A stretch of DNA of 11,884 nucleotides from Verrucomicrobiota bacterium (GTDB lineage: Bacteria > Verrucomicrobiota > Verrucomicrobiia > Limisphaerales > AV2). The stretch lies in assembly GCA_003218935.1 (NCBI GenBank), contig QHPA01000040.1:1-11884 (forward strand), read 5' to 3'. A program made the position numbers and the translations under genes. The notes under the pieces are model-generated. The model ran no database searches. It worked only from the letters and a program-made list of their open reading frames with translations, and was not told the origin of the DNA. Shown here piece after piece: positions 1 to 7,103 of this stretch (position 1 is the first letter of the stretch; each line of letters opens with the position of its first letter).

Positions 1-514
1 AGACGTGGACGGTGTCGGCAATGCGCGCTTCGATGCCGCCCTCCGTCAGGCGATCTTCGCCCGTCCCAAGAACGACTCGAAACACCGGCGACCCCAGCGC
101 CTTCGCCATCCGAATGCCCAGCCGGAGATGTTCTTCGGCTGTGCCCCAGTCTTTTTTGAACACTTTCGAGGTCGGGCAAATGCTCCAGGAACCGAGATGG
201 ATTTGGAGCCCTTGATCCGCCGCCCTTTTCCGCAAGTCCCCCAGATATTCGTCGTCGAACTTCTCAAACGCGTAGAGGTCGGTAATAAAGAGCGAATCCG
301 TCTTGAGTTCCGCGGCGTAGTCAATCAGTCGCGGCGCCTTCCAACCCATGGCGCGCACGGAGAAGTTGTCGAGGCCGAGTTTGACGTTCCGCCGGTTCGG
401 CGCCGGCGCTGAGTTCCGGGCCGATGCGCCTAATCCGACGGCCAGTCCGGTCCCGGCAACAGCGACCGACTTGACAAAAGCACGGCGCTTGATGGATGGC
501 AACTTTGGTTTCAT
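1..514 (-). CDS. Sugar phosphate isomerase/epimerase-like protein, Tat-exported, partial (3' end outside window)
   Basis: The minus-strand frame is open from ATG 512-514 to the window edge, giving 171 residues with no stop. The N-terminus carries a twin-arginine motif (RRAFVK, residues 10-15) followed by an Ala/Gly/Val-rich hydrophobic stretch to about residue 33, so export to the periplasm by Tat is expected. The mature part has the strand/helix alternation of a xylose-isomerase-like TIM barrel: KLGLDNFSVRAM near 46, then 'DSLFITDLYAFEKFDDEYLGD', 'GLQIHLGSWSICPTSKVFK', and 'AKALGSPVFRVVLGTGEDR' near 140-160. Known members act on sugars or sugar phosphates with a metal held in the barrel; the metal ligands would lie mostly in the missing C-terminal half. 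It is divergent from the HAD gene at 745. No clear ribosome binding site precedes the ATG. The family call is fairly firm; the substrate is unknown. Confidence 0.8.
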   Translation of the reverse strand, partial: MKPKLPSIKRRAFVKSVAVAGTGLAVGLGASARNSAPAPNRRNVKLGLDNFSVRAMGWKAPRLIDYAAELKTDSLFITDLYAFEKFDDEYLGDLRKRAADQGLQIHLGSWSICPTSKVFKKDWGTAEEHLRLGIRMAKALGSPVFRVVLGTGEDRLTEGGIEARIADTVHV

Positions 515-566
515 GGGCTGGGATGCATAACAGGTTTTCGCGCCGTTGCCAACTGCAACCAGCCCG

Positions 567-593
567 AAGCAAACCAGGACACAGCCAGATCTG
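567..593. repeat. 27-bp direct repeat, copy A
   Basis: A perfect 27-bp match to 673-699 with a period of 106 bp. It begins aagcaaacc and ends cagatctg, and identity stops at the next base on both sides. The two copies bracket the palindromic element at 622-673, which suggests either a duplication made when that element inserted or a local tandem duplication. It lies in the intergenic region between the Tat-exported isomerase and the HAD gene. Confidence 0.9.
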
Positions 594-621
594 TGGCAGT
601 GTCTTAATTTCAAATCTAAAC

Positions 622-673
622 TGTAGCGGCGCTCTATGAGCGCCGTTTTCGGCGGTCACAGACCGCCGCTACA
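622..673. repeat. Two-hairpin palindromic element (REP/MITE-like)
   Basis: The 52-bp unit has perfect 10-bp terminal inverted repeats, tgtagcggcg (622-631) and cgccgctaca (664-673). Inside are two perfect hairpins, each with a 7-bp stem and 3-nt loop: GGCGCTC-tat-GAGCGCC (628-644) and GGCGGTC-aca-GACCGCC (651-667), joined by GTTTTC. The whole can fold as a cruciform or as two tandem RNA hairpins. This is the architecture of bacterial REP/BIME elements or very small non-autonomous MITEs. There is no room for a coding sequence. It lies upstream of both divergent genes, so it could affect their leaders or insulate them. The structure is read directly; dispersal in the genome is inferred. Confidence 0.8.
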
Positions 674-699
674 AGCAAACCAGGACACAGCCAGATCTG
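673..699. repeat. 27-bp direct repeat, copy B
   Basis: The second perfect copy of the 27-bp sequence at 567-593. Its first base is also the last base of the palindromic element, so the element abuts this copy directly, while 28 unrelated bases separate copy A from the element. It ends 45 bp before the HAD start codon. Confidence 0.9.
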
Positions 700-744
700 C
701 CGCGCGATTGACTTTTACGCAAAAGCCGGATAACTCACCAGCAA

Positions 745-1459
745 ATGTCGCCCGTTTCCTCGTTCAAAGGGTTGATCGAATTCAGTTCCGGCTTCACACC
801 CCGCCCCGGCATTAGTCATGTGTTGTTCGATTTTGACGGCACGCTTTCCCTGATCCGCGAGGGGTGGGCGGACGTGATGATCGCCATGTTTCTGGAAATG
901 CTGCCGCGCCGGGCGGACGAAACTGAAGCGGCTGCGCGGCAGATGCTCCACGACGACATCATGCGCCAGAACGGCAAGCAAACGATCTACCAGATGATGC
1001 AATTCACGGAGCGCATCCAGGAACGCGGCGGGCTGACACGCGGGCCGCGCTGGTATAAAAATGAATATCTGCGCCAATTGGACCGCCGAATCGCGCACCG
1101 CGCCTTATGTTCAGCGGGAGGCGCAGTTGCTGGACATCACCCGCTATTTCGGCAAACACATTTACGGCGCGGTCGATGATTACAAAAAGTTTTCCAAGAA
1201 AATGGTGATTGAACGCATCCTGCGCGAAAACAAAATCCCCGGCGAACAACTCCTCGCGTTCGGCGATGGCTACGTGGAGATCCAAAATACGAAGGAAGCC
1301 GGCGGACTGGCCGTGGCGGTCGCCAGCGACGAAGCCAACAACGGTTCCGGCCACCTGGACGAATGGAAACGCCGGCGTCTCCTGGGTGTCGGGGCGGACG
1401 TGGTGATCCCTGACTACCGCGACGGCGACGCGCTGTTGGACCTGGTTTTTGCCAATTGA
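745..1459 (+). pseudogene. HAD-superfamily hydrolase, disrupted by an internal deletion and frameshift
   Basis: Two open frames together encode a HAD-type phosphatase. The first starts at ATG 745 and contains motif I, DFDGTLS (residues 29-35, with the nucleophile Asp29 and general acid/base Asp31), then a helical cap with QNGKQTIYQMMQF; homology continues to about 1101 (RQLDRRIAHR) and the frame stops at 1179. The second frame, shifted by +1, carries PYVQREAQLLDITRYFG from about 1103, the motif III lysine region DDYKKFSKKM, and motif IV FGDGYVEIQNTK, ending at 1459. Motif II (usually SGT/SGTD just before the PYV segment) is absent from both frames, so by comparison with the family roughly 40-50 residues are missing. 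A likely junction is gcaccgcg at 1095-1102, which reads as AHR in one frame and TAP in the other. As written, no active enzyme can be made. It is the first gene of the run, with 17 bp to the next start. No Shine-Dalgarno sequence is evident. Confidence 0.8.
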
Positions 1460-1476
1460 CTCAATCGAGGTTTGCG

Positions 1477-2589
1477 ATGTCGCATCTCCCCTCCCCTCTC
1501 GACCTGCGGAAGCTGAAGGTCTATCCGCTCGCGGAACGCCACAGCCAAAGTCGCCTCGAGGAAATTCTGGTGGAGCCAGGGGACGCGCCGCCGACGTGTC
1601 CGGAGAATGTTTCAAAAACCATCCACGATTGCACGCAAAAGATTAAGGCCGCGCTGAAGCGAAACGCGGCTGTCATGCTGATTTACGGGGCGCATCTCAT
1701 CAAAAACGGCGGCCAACTGCTGCTCAACCAGATGATGGAACGCGGCTGGCTTTCGCATCTGGCGACCAATGGCGCCGGCACGATCCACGACTGGGAGTTC
1801 TCCTTTACCGGCCGTTCCACTGAGAGCGTCCGCGACAACGTCGCCGCCGGGACCTTCGGCGCGTGGGACGAGACCGGGCGCTATATTCACCTCGCGCTGC
1901 TCGCGGGCGGGCTGCGTGACGAAGGCTACGGTCGCGCGCTGGGGAGATTCGTTTACGAAGATGGCACATCGCTGCCAGCAATCGAATCACTGGAAAAGCT
2001 GCTTCGCACCAAACCATCGCATCCGCTGGCGGCGGCGCGCGCGGACTTGTTGCTGGCGATGCGCGCGCACCAACTGGCGCCGGGGCGTCAGATGGTTCTG
2101 CATCGGTTCCGCAATGCCTGCGTGCTCGCGAACGCATTCCGGCAGGAACTCCCGCTGACGGTTCATCCCGGCATTGGCTATGACATCATTTCAAACCATC
2201 CGATGTTCAACGGCGCAGTGATCGGGCGCGCCGCAGACATCGATTTCCAGTTGTTCGGTGCTTCGGTTGAAAAGCTTGACGGCGGCGTCGTCCTCTCGAT
2301 TGGTTCGGCGATCATGGGCCCGCAGGTATTCGAAAAGAGTTTGAGCTGCGTGAACAATCTGCGGCTGCAAACGGGCCGCCCGATTGTTGGCGGCCACACG
2401 ATTTACGTTGTCGATTTGCAGGATGGCGGCAACTGGGACTGGACCAAAGGCGAACCGCCCAAGGACAATCCGGCCTACTACCTCCGCTTCTGCAAAAGTT
2501 ACTCGCGCATGGGCGGCACGATGCACTACGTCCAGTGTGACAACGTGCTGTTTCTGCGCCATCTGTTTCACGCGCTACAAAAGATTTAG
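1477..2589 (+). CDS. Uncharacterised protein with deoxyhypusine-synthase-like motifs
   Basis: A 370-residue cytoplasmic protein. ATG 1477 is chosen because GAGG lies 6 nt upstream (1467-1470); the TTG at 1456 would overlap the HAD stop and adds only MTQSRFA. No signal peptide or membrane segment is seen. The N-terminal half has VMLIYGAHLIKNGG (66-79) and LATNGAGTIHDWEF (95-108), then GTFGAWDETG (125-134). This order of a glycine-rich Rossmann-like turn followed by a TNGA..xHD motif resembles the NAD-binding part of deoxyhypusine synthase (TTGAN..HD). The C-terminal half has VVLSIGSAIMGPQVFEK and GRPIVGGHTIYVVDLQDGG. I do not see the DHS active-site lysine segment, and no eIF5A-like partner is present, so true deoxyhypusine synthesis is unlikely. 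It is probably an NAD- or nucleotide-binding enzyme of the same fold. It lies 17 bp after the HAD gene and 12 bp before the PfkB kinase, so co-transcription and a shared pathway are likely. The fold call is moderate; the function is unknown. Confidence 0.75.
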   Translation: MSHLPSPLDLRKLKVYPLAERHSQSRLEEILVEPGDAPPTCPENVSKTIHDCTQKIKAALKRNAAVMLIYGAHLIKNGGQLLLNQMMERGWLSHLATNGAGTIHDWEFSFTGRSTESVRDNVAAGTFGAWDETGRYIHLALLAGGLRDEGYGRALGRFVYEDGTSLPAIESLEKLLRTKPSHPLAAARADLLLAMRAHQLAPGRQMVLHRFRNACVLANAFRQELPLTVHPGIGYDIISNHPMFNGAVIGRAADIDFQLFGASVEKLDGGVVLSIGSAIMGPQVFEKSLSCVNNLRLQTGRPIVGGHTIYVVDLQDGGNWDWTKGEPPKDNPAYYLRFCKSYSRMGGTMHYVQCDNVLFLRHLFHALQKI

Positions 2590-2601
2590 GCCGCAAACCT
2601 C

Positions 2602-3633
2602 ATGGACCTGGCTCGATTTGAGAAAATCACCAACCGTTACGCTCATCTCCGCATCGCGATCGTCGGTGATTTCTGCCTCGACCGTTACTTGGAAATCGAC
2701 CCTGTCAAACGGGAAATCTCCATCGAAACCGGCCTGCCAGTGCACAATGTCGTCAATGTCCGTTCACAGCCCGGAGGCGCAGGGACGATCCTGAACAATC
2801 TTTCGGCGTTGGGCGTCGGCGCTATTTTTCCTGTGGGCTTTTGCGGCGAGGATGGCGAAGGGTTTGAATTGCGCCGGGCGCTACAACATAAATCCGGCAT
2901 CCAGCTCAACCATTTTCTCCAAACCGAACTGCGCCGTACGTTCACCTATTGCAAACCGCTGATGATGCAGCCCGACAAGCCGCCGATGGAACTGAATCGG
3001 CTCGACAGCAAGAACTGGGTGCCCACTCCTGCGCTCGTCCAAGGCCGACTCATGGACTCAGTCCGAACGCTGGCGCGGGAAATCGATGCGATGGTGGTGT
3101 TGGACCAAGTGGACGTTCCCGAGACCGGCGTCGTGACCAAAGAAGTTCTCGAAACCATCAACTTGATCATCAAACCACTGCCCAACCTCCTGATCCTGGC
3201 CGATAGCCGACGTGGACTGCGCGGTTATCCGCCCGTGACGTTCAAAATGAACGCCGCTGAGTTGTCCACACTAACCGGGGCGGTGCAAAAGAATCCTGAC
3301 CTCGCGGATATCAAAACAATCGCAGCAGCGCTCGCACGCAAGCAAGGCCGCTGCGTCTTTGTCACCTTGTCCGAACGCGGCATCCTTGGCGCGTCCCCCA
3401 ATGGCGAAGTGAAACACGTCCCTGCCCTGCCCGTGCGCGGGCCGATTGACATCGTCGGCGCCGGCGACGCTGTAACAGCCAACCTCGCAGCGGCGTTGGC
3501 CGCAGGCGCAACCATATCGGAAGCGATGGAGATTGCGATGGCCGCGGGCTCCGTCGTGATCCATCAACTCGGAACGACCGGAACGGCATCGCTCAGTCAG
3601 ATTCGTTCGCTGCTGGGAGCCGCGCCCTCCTGA
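2602..3633 (+). CDS. PfkB-family carbohydrate kinase (RfaE/HldE kinase-domain-like)
   Basis: A 343-residue soluble sugar kinase of the ribokinase/PfkB family, full length. The N-terminal strand IAIVGDFCLDRY (18-29) and the glycine motif PGGAGTILNN (57-66) form the sugar site. The second PfkB signature DIVGAGDAVTANLA begins at 283, with the anion hole GAG at 286-288 and catalytic base Asp289. The segment FKMNAAELSTLTG matches the position of the K-x-N-x-x-E segment in heptose-phosphate kinases (RfaE1), and GDFCLDRY is also closest to that subgroup. The expected reaction is ATP-dependent phosphorylation of a sugar or sugar phosphate, but the substrate cannot be read from sequence. ATG 2602 lies 12 bp after the upstream stop, without a clear Shine-Dalgarno sequence. 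Its last 37 bp overlap the end of the convergent mscS gene. It is the last gene of the three-gene run. Confidence 0.88.
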   Translation: MDLARFEKITNRYAHLRIAIVGDFCLDRYLEIDPVKREISIETGLPVHNVVNVRSQPGGAGTILNNLSALGVGAIFPVGFCGEDGEGFELRRALQHKSGIQLNHFLQTELRRTFTYCKPLMMQPDKPPMELNRLDSKNWVPTPALVQGRLMDSVRTLAREIDAMVVLDQVDVPETGVVTKEVLETINLIIKPLPNLLILADSRRGLRGYPPVTFKMNAAELSTLTGAVQKNPDLADIKTIAAALARKQGRCVFVTLSERGILGASPNGEVKHVPALPVRGPIDIVGAGDAVTANLAAALAAGATISEAMEIAMAAGSVVIHQLGTTGTASLSQIRSLLGAAPS

Positions 3634-4498
3634 CCGTTGAGCATCCGCACTTCGCGTTGCGGGTAAGGAATCGAGATGCTGCGCTCGCGGAACCGCTCGA
3701 CAATCGCCTGATACAGCTCGGCCCTGGCCGGGCCGGAATCGGCGACGGTGGTCCAGGGCTTGATCGCGATGTTGATCGAGGAATCGGCCAGCATGGTCAC
3801 TCCGACTGCCGCCGCCGGGTCTTTCATCACGCGCGAATTTTGCCCGAGAATGTCCCGGACGATGGCGATCGTCTCAGCGAGGTCGGAGTCGTACGCCACG
3901 CCCACCGTCAAGTCGAGCTGCCGGATATTGCCGTAGTTTTGCAGGATTTCTCCGACAATCCTGCGGTTGGGAATAACCACGCGCGATCGATCCCCGTGAA
4001 TCAAGGTGGTTCGCCGACTCGAAACGGCTTCGTGAAGATTATCGTCAGTCCGGCGACAAGATTGCTGAGCACCCCTTGCATCGCAAGACCGACGCCAACG
4101 CCTGCCACGCCAACTCCCGCGACCAGCGCGGTCACGTCCACTCCGGCCGTGCCAAGCGCGATGACCAGCGCGAGCACAATGACGAGCAGTCGGGTGACTC
4201 GAACCATCAGCAATCGCACTGGCGGTTCGATCGGTTTTTGATCAAGCCAACTCGCCAGGAACCTCCCGATCAGACGGCTCGCGTAAAAACCAGCTACCAG
4301 GACAATCACGGCCCCAGCCAATGCCGGCCCGTGCGTGTCAACGTAATGGCTGATTTTCTCCTTCCACCAGTCCAAAGACTTGGTTCCTTTATCAACGACC
4401 GCAGTGCTGGTCTGCTCCGCCGCGACGGCTTGAAATGCCGCGAGAATTGAACCCCAAGAAATGAATGTCCGGTATGCCATGACCGCGAGAATAATCAC
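3597..4498 (-). pseudogene. mscS: MscS-family small-conductance mechanosensitive channel, disrupted
   Basis: Two minus-strand frames carry the two ends of an MscS channel. The upstream part (GTG 4498 to TGA 4001, about 165 residues) has an N-terminal hydrophobic segment, TM1 (about 58-76, GAVIVLVAGFYASRLIG), TM2 (about 95-118, RLLVIVLALVIALG) and the glycine/alanine-rich pore helix TM3 (about 120-152, GVGVAGVGVGLAMQGVLSN), ending FTKPFRVGE. The downstream part, in another frame from about 4010 to 3597, has TTLIHGDRSRVVIPNRRIVGEI, then GVAYDSD and SIPYPQREV, as in E. coli MscS. Set against that protein, FRAGE is followed by 18 residues (YVDL to QIFS) before TTM; here the equivalent beta-domain segment is missing and the frame shifts between about 4004 and 4015. 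Pore and cytoplasmic cage are thus separated. The GTG start is the best available; no ATG lies upstream before the stop near 4562. The gene diverges from apbE. Confidence 0.82.
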
Positions 4499-4570
4499 TC
4501 CGCCAGTGGCGGCAAATCGGAAATAGCGCAGCGGATTGAAAACGCAGAAACGTTCGGCTTACGATGCGCC

Positions 4571-5526
4571 ATGCGACAACGGAAAGTCGTTCACGCGGCG
4601 GTTGGCCAATTGGGTCGAAGTTTCGGCGCGCTGCTTTTGTTTTTGGCCGCCTCGCGCGCGGCTCCGCACGCAACTGGACCGAATCGGTTCGAGTTCACCG
4701 AGCCGCAAATGGGCGTGCCATTCCGCATCGTCCTGTATGCGCCGGACAAACCGACTGCTGACCAGGCGGCGCGCGCGGCGTTCGGCCGCATCACGCAGCT
4801 CAACGACATCCTCAGCGACTACGACACGGACAGCGAACTCAGCCGGTTTTCACAAACCGCCGGCTCCGGACGGGCCGTCCCGGTCAGCCAAGAACTCTGG
4901 TTAACAGATTGCCTGCCCCGGCCAAACTCGCGGAAGCGTTGAAAGCCGTCGGCTATCGGAACCTGGTGCTTGACCCGCAATGCCATGCCGCGCGACTGGT
5001 CGTGCCTTACATGCGATTGGATTTGGGCGCCATCGCCAAAGGCTATGCCGTGGACGCAGCGTTGAAAGTTTTGCGCGCCCACGGCGTCACCCGCGCGTTG
5101 GTTTCGGGCGGCGGTGACATGGTCGCCGGCGACCCGCCACCTGGCAAAAAAGGTTGGCGCATCGAGGTGGCGCCGCTCGACGTGACGAACGCTCCGCCGG
5201 CGCGTTTTGTTTCGCTTGCGAACGCCGGCCTGGCCACCTCAGGCGATCTCTTTCAACACCTGGAAATTGACGGCAAACGTTATTCGCACATCGTCGATCC
5301 ACACACCGGCATCGGTCTGACCGATCACAGCCTGGTCACGGTCATCGCGCCCGATGGAATCACGGCGGATGGTTTGTCCACGGCCATCAGCGTGCTCGGA
5401 CCGGAGGCTGGAGCAAGGCTGGTCGAAAAAACGAGAGGCGCGGCGGTCCACATGGTCCGCATCCCGCGTGCCAGAATCGAGGTGACGGAGTCAAACCGAT
5501 TCAGAAAATTTTATGCGCAACCGTAG
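4571..5526 (+). pseudogene. apbE: FAD:protein FMN transferase (ApbE family), disrupted
   Basis: ApbE transfers FMN from FAD to a Thr/Ser of exported flavoproteins, using Mg. The first frame (ATG 4571, stop 4942) has a signal peptide (hydrophobic LGRSFGALLLFLAAS, no lipobox cysteine), then EFTEPQMGVPFRIVLYA and the conserved LNDILSDYDTDSELSRF, up to PVSQELW at about 4900. The second frame, from about 4909, gives LPAPAKLAEALKAVGY, RLDLGAIAKGYAVDAAL, the SGGGDMVAG flavin loop, ATSGD, YSHIVDPHTGIG and the Mg-binding GITADGLSTAISVLG, ending at 5526. Between them the usual conserved stretch, typically containing GAFD(V/I)T and a GPLVxLW-type segment, about 40 residues, is missing, and the frame changes between 4900 and 4911. 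The product would therefore be truncated. No flavinylated partner (Rnf/Nqr or FMN-bind domain) is seen nearby. No clear ribosome binding site. Confidence 0.87.
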
Positions 5527-5560
5527 CGGCGGCGTTGGCCGTCAACTCCTTCGATCTTCC

Positions 5561-5596
5561 AAAAGAAAAACCCGCGCCCTGAAGGAGGTGCGGGTT
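5561..5596 (-). terminator. Intrinsic terminator of the Gfo/Idh/MocA gene
   Basis: AACCCGC (5569-5575) and GCGGGTT (5590-5596) form a perfect 7-bp stem, with further partial CC/GG pairing in the loop. Read on the minus strand the stem is followed by TTTTTCTTTT (complement of 5561-5570), the U-tract of a rho-independent terminator. It lies 30 bp downstream of the oxidoreductase stop. On the plus strand no U-tract directly follows, so it is a weaker candidate for stopping apbE transcription. Confidence 0.75.
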
Positions 5597-5625
5597 CCAC
5601 TTATGAACTTTTTAAACTCGAACGA

Positions 5626-6975
5626 CTAGATTACCACCGTTTTTCCCGGCACGGCGTGGTCGTACCACCCATCCGGCCGCGGCTTTGTCGGCGGCTCGGC
5701 GTCGAAGGCAAAATGCTTCGGCATGACGCTGAGGTTTGAATTGATGGCCTCATCCCAGGTGATTTCTTTGCCCGAATAAGTGGCCATGCGTCCGAAGATG
5801 GCGGTCATGGTGCTTTTCGCGCCGTATTCGGCCTCGTTGTAAGCAATGTTGTTGCGAATCGCTTCCTGAAGCGGGTAATGCTCCAGTTGCCAGCCGTCAT
5901 TGGACTCGCCGTCTGTGGACCGACGACGCCAGGCATTCTCGCCGACAACCTTAAACCCGCTGACATCGCAGTTGCCTTTCGTGCCAATGGCGTGTTCTGA
6001 AACGCTGTCCCAACAGCCATTCTGGTGGCGGCATTGACTAAACACGCGCGAACCGTCAGCGTATTCAAATTCAACGGCATGGTGGTCGAAGATTTCGCCG
6101 TAGTCCGGCCCTTTTCGTGTTTCCACGCCACCCATGCCCCAGGCGCGAACCGGATATCCGTTCTTAACCCAATTCGCGACGTCGAGGTTGTGAATGTGCT
6201 GCTCGACGATGTGGTCGCCGCAGATCCAGACAAAGTAATACCAGTTGCGCATCTGGTATTCCATCTCGGTCAATTTGCGACCGTATTTCTTCTCCAACTC
6301 GGCGCGAGGTTTCACCCAAGGCGTGGTGCCGTTCCAGTAAACTCGCATCGCGACAATGTCGCCGATTGCCCCTTCCTGCAGTCGTTTCACGGTGTCGAGA
6401 TAATTGGGTTGATGACGCCGTTGCAATCCAACGCCGACTTTCAAATTCTTTTTCTTCGCTTCCTCGGCGGCGGCAAGAACACGGCGAACGCCCGGCGCAT
6501 CCGTGGCGACCGGTTTTTCCATGAAGACGTGTTTTCCCTGGTTGACCGCCTCCTCGAAATGGATCGGACGAAAGCCAGGCGGAGTGGCCAGGATCACCAA
6601 ATCAGCCAGGGCAATGGCCTGTTTGTACGCATCGAAACCGACAAACTTGTGATCGTCAGAGACAGCAACCAAGTCCGGATGTTCTCGTTTTAAGTTGTTT
6701 AAGCTCTGGTCGAGTTGGTCCTGAAAAGCGTCGGCCATGGCGATAAGCTTGACGCCGTTGCCGCCGGCGTTAAGCGCCTGGTTTGCCGCGCCTGACCCGC
6801 GGCCACCGCAACCGATAAGCGCGATTCTCAGCGTGTCGCTCCCGGCCGCGTGCGCGCCGCGCTCGACGGACAAACTGCCCAGTAAAGCGCCGCCCGCGAC
6901 GGCGGTCGAAGTTTTCTTGAGAAAATCCCGGCGCGTGCTCGGTGCCGGCGAATTGGGATTGTTCGGTTCGTTCAT
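5626..6975 (-). CDS. Gfo/Idh/MocA family oxidoreductase, Tat-exported
   Basis: A full-length protein of 449 residues. The N-terminus has a long polar lead, the twin-arginine motif STRRDFLKK (13-21) and an Ala/Gly-rich hydrophobic segment to about 44 (AHAAG), so it is probably exported folded with its cofactor. The Rossmann domain starts LRIALIGCGGRGSG (49-62), followed by ADLVILATPP, and the family motif EKPVATD. The C-terminal domain has WICGDHIVEQHIHNLDVANW, where the His pair lies at the position of the catalytic histidine, and a conserved C-terminus HFAFDAEPPTKPRPDGWY typical of the long Verrucomicrobiota/Planctomycetota subgroup. It is expected to be an NAD(P)-dependent, often self-contained, oxidoreductase on a sugar or glycoside; the substrate is unknown. 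ATG 6973-6975 gives an ideal Tat leader. No Shine-Dalgarno sequence is seen. It is followed by an intrinsic terminator and preceded by a 216-bp gap after the SUMF1 gene on the same strand. Confidence 0.93.
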   Translation of the reverse strand: MNEPNNPNSPAPSTRRDFLKKTSTAVAGGALLGSLSVERGAHAAGSDTLRIALIGCGGRGSGAANQALNAGGNGVKLIAMADAFQDQLDQSLNNLKREHPDLVAVSDDHKFVGFDAYKQAIALADLVILATPPGFRPIHFEEAVNQGKHVFMEKPVATDAPGVRRVLAAAEEAKKKNLKVGVGLQRRHQPNYLDTVKRLQEGAIGDIVAMRVYWNGTTPWVKPRAELEKKYGRKLTEMEYQMRNWYYFVWICGDHIVEQHIHNLDVANWVKNGYPVRAWGMGGVETRKGPDYGEIFDHHAVEFEYADGSRVFSQCRHQNGCWDSVSEHAIGTKGNCDVSGFKVVGENAWRRRSTDGESNDGWQLEHYPLQEAIRNNIAYNEAEYGAKSTMTAIFGRMATYSGKEITWDEAINSNLSVMPKHFAFDAEPPTKPRPDGWYDHAVPGKTVVI

Positions 6976-7103
6976 AGCAAGTTCAGTTGATTCGGTTGAT
7001 CGTTTCGATGCCAGACTCTTCGCGGCCGTTCATACACCGCAAATGGATTGAGACAAAGGAAATTACCCTTTTCCCACGCGGCTTGTCCAACACTTCCGCG
7101 AGC

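Noticed and set aside
1040-1180. Programmed ribosomal frameshift in the HAD gene
   Set aside because: No slippery run or structure is seen, and core residues including motif II are absent from all frames, so a frameshift alone would not restore the protein.
1456-1476. TTG start giving a seven-residue longer DHS-like protein
   Set aside because: ATG 1477 has a GAGG Shine-Dalgarno sequence at good spacing, and the TTG overlaps the upstream stop codon.
1477-2589. True deoxyhypusine synthase acting on a translation factor
   Set aside because: The catalytic-lysine segment is not recognisable, bacteria use EF-P rather than eIF5A, and the neighbours are sugar-type enzymes.
3657-4241. 194-residue plus-strand frame across mscS
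   Set aside because: Low-complexity Thr/Pro tract and no motif; the minus strand matches MscS on both sides of the lesion.
6025-6693. 222-residue open frame on the plus strand inside the Gfo/Idh/MocA gene
   Set aside because: Antisense shadow of a well-conserved gene with recognisable cofactor motifs on the minus strand.
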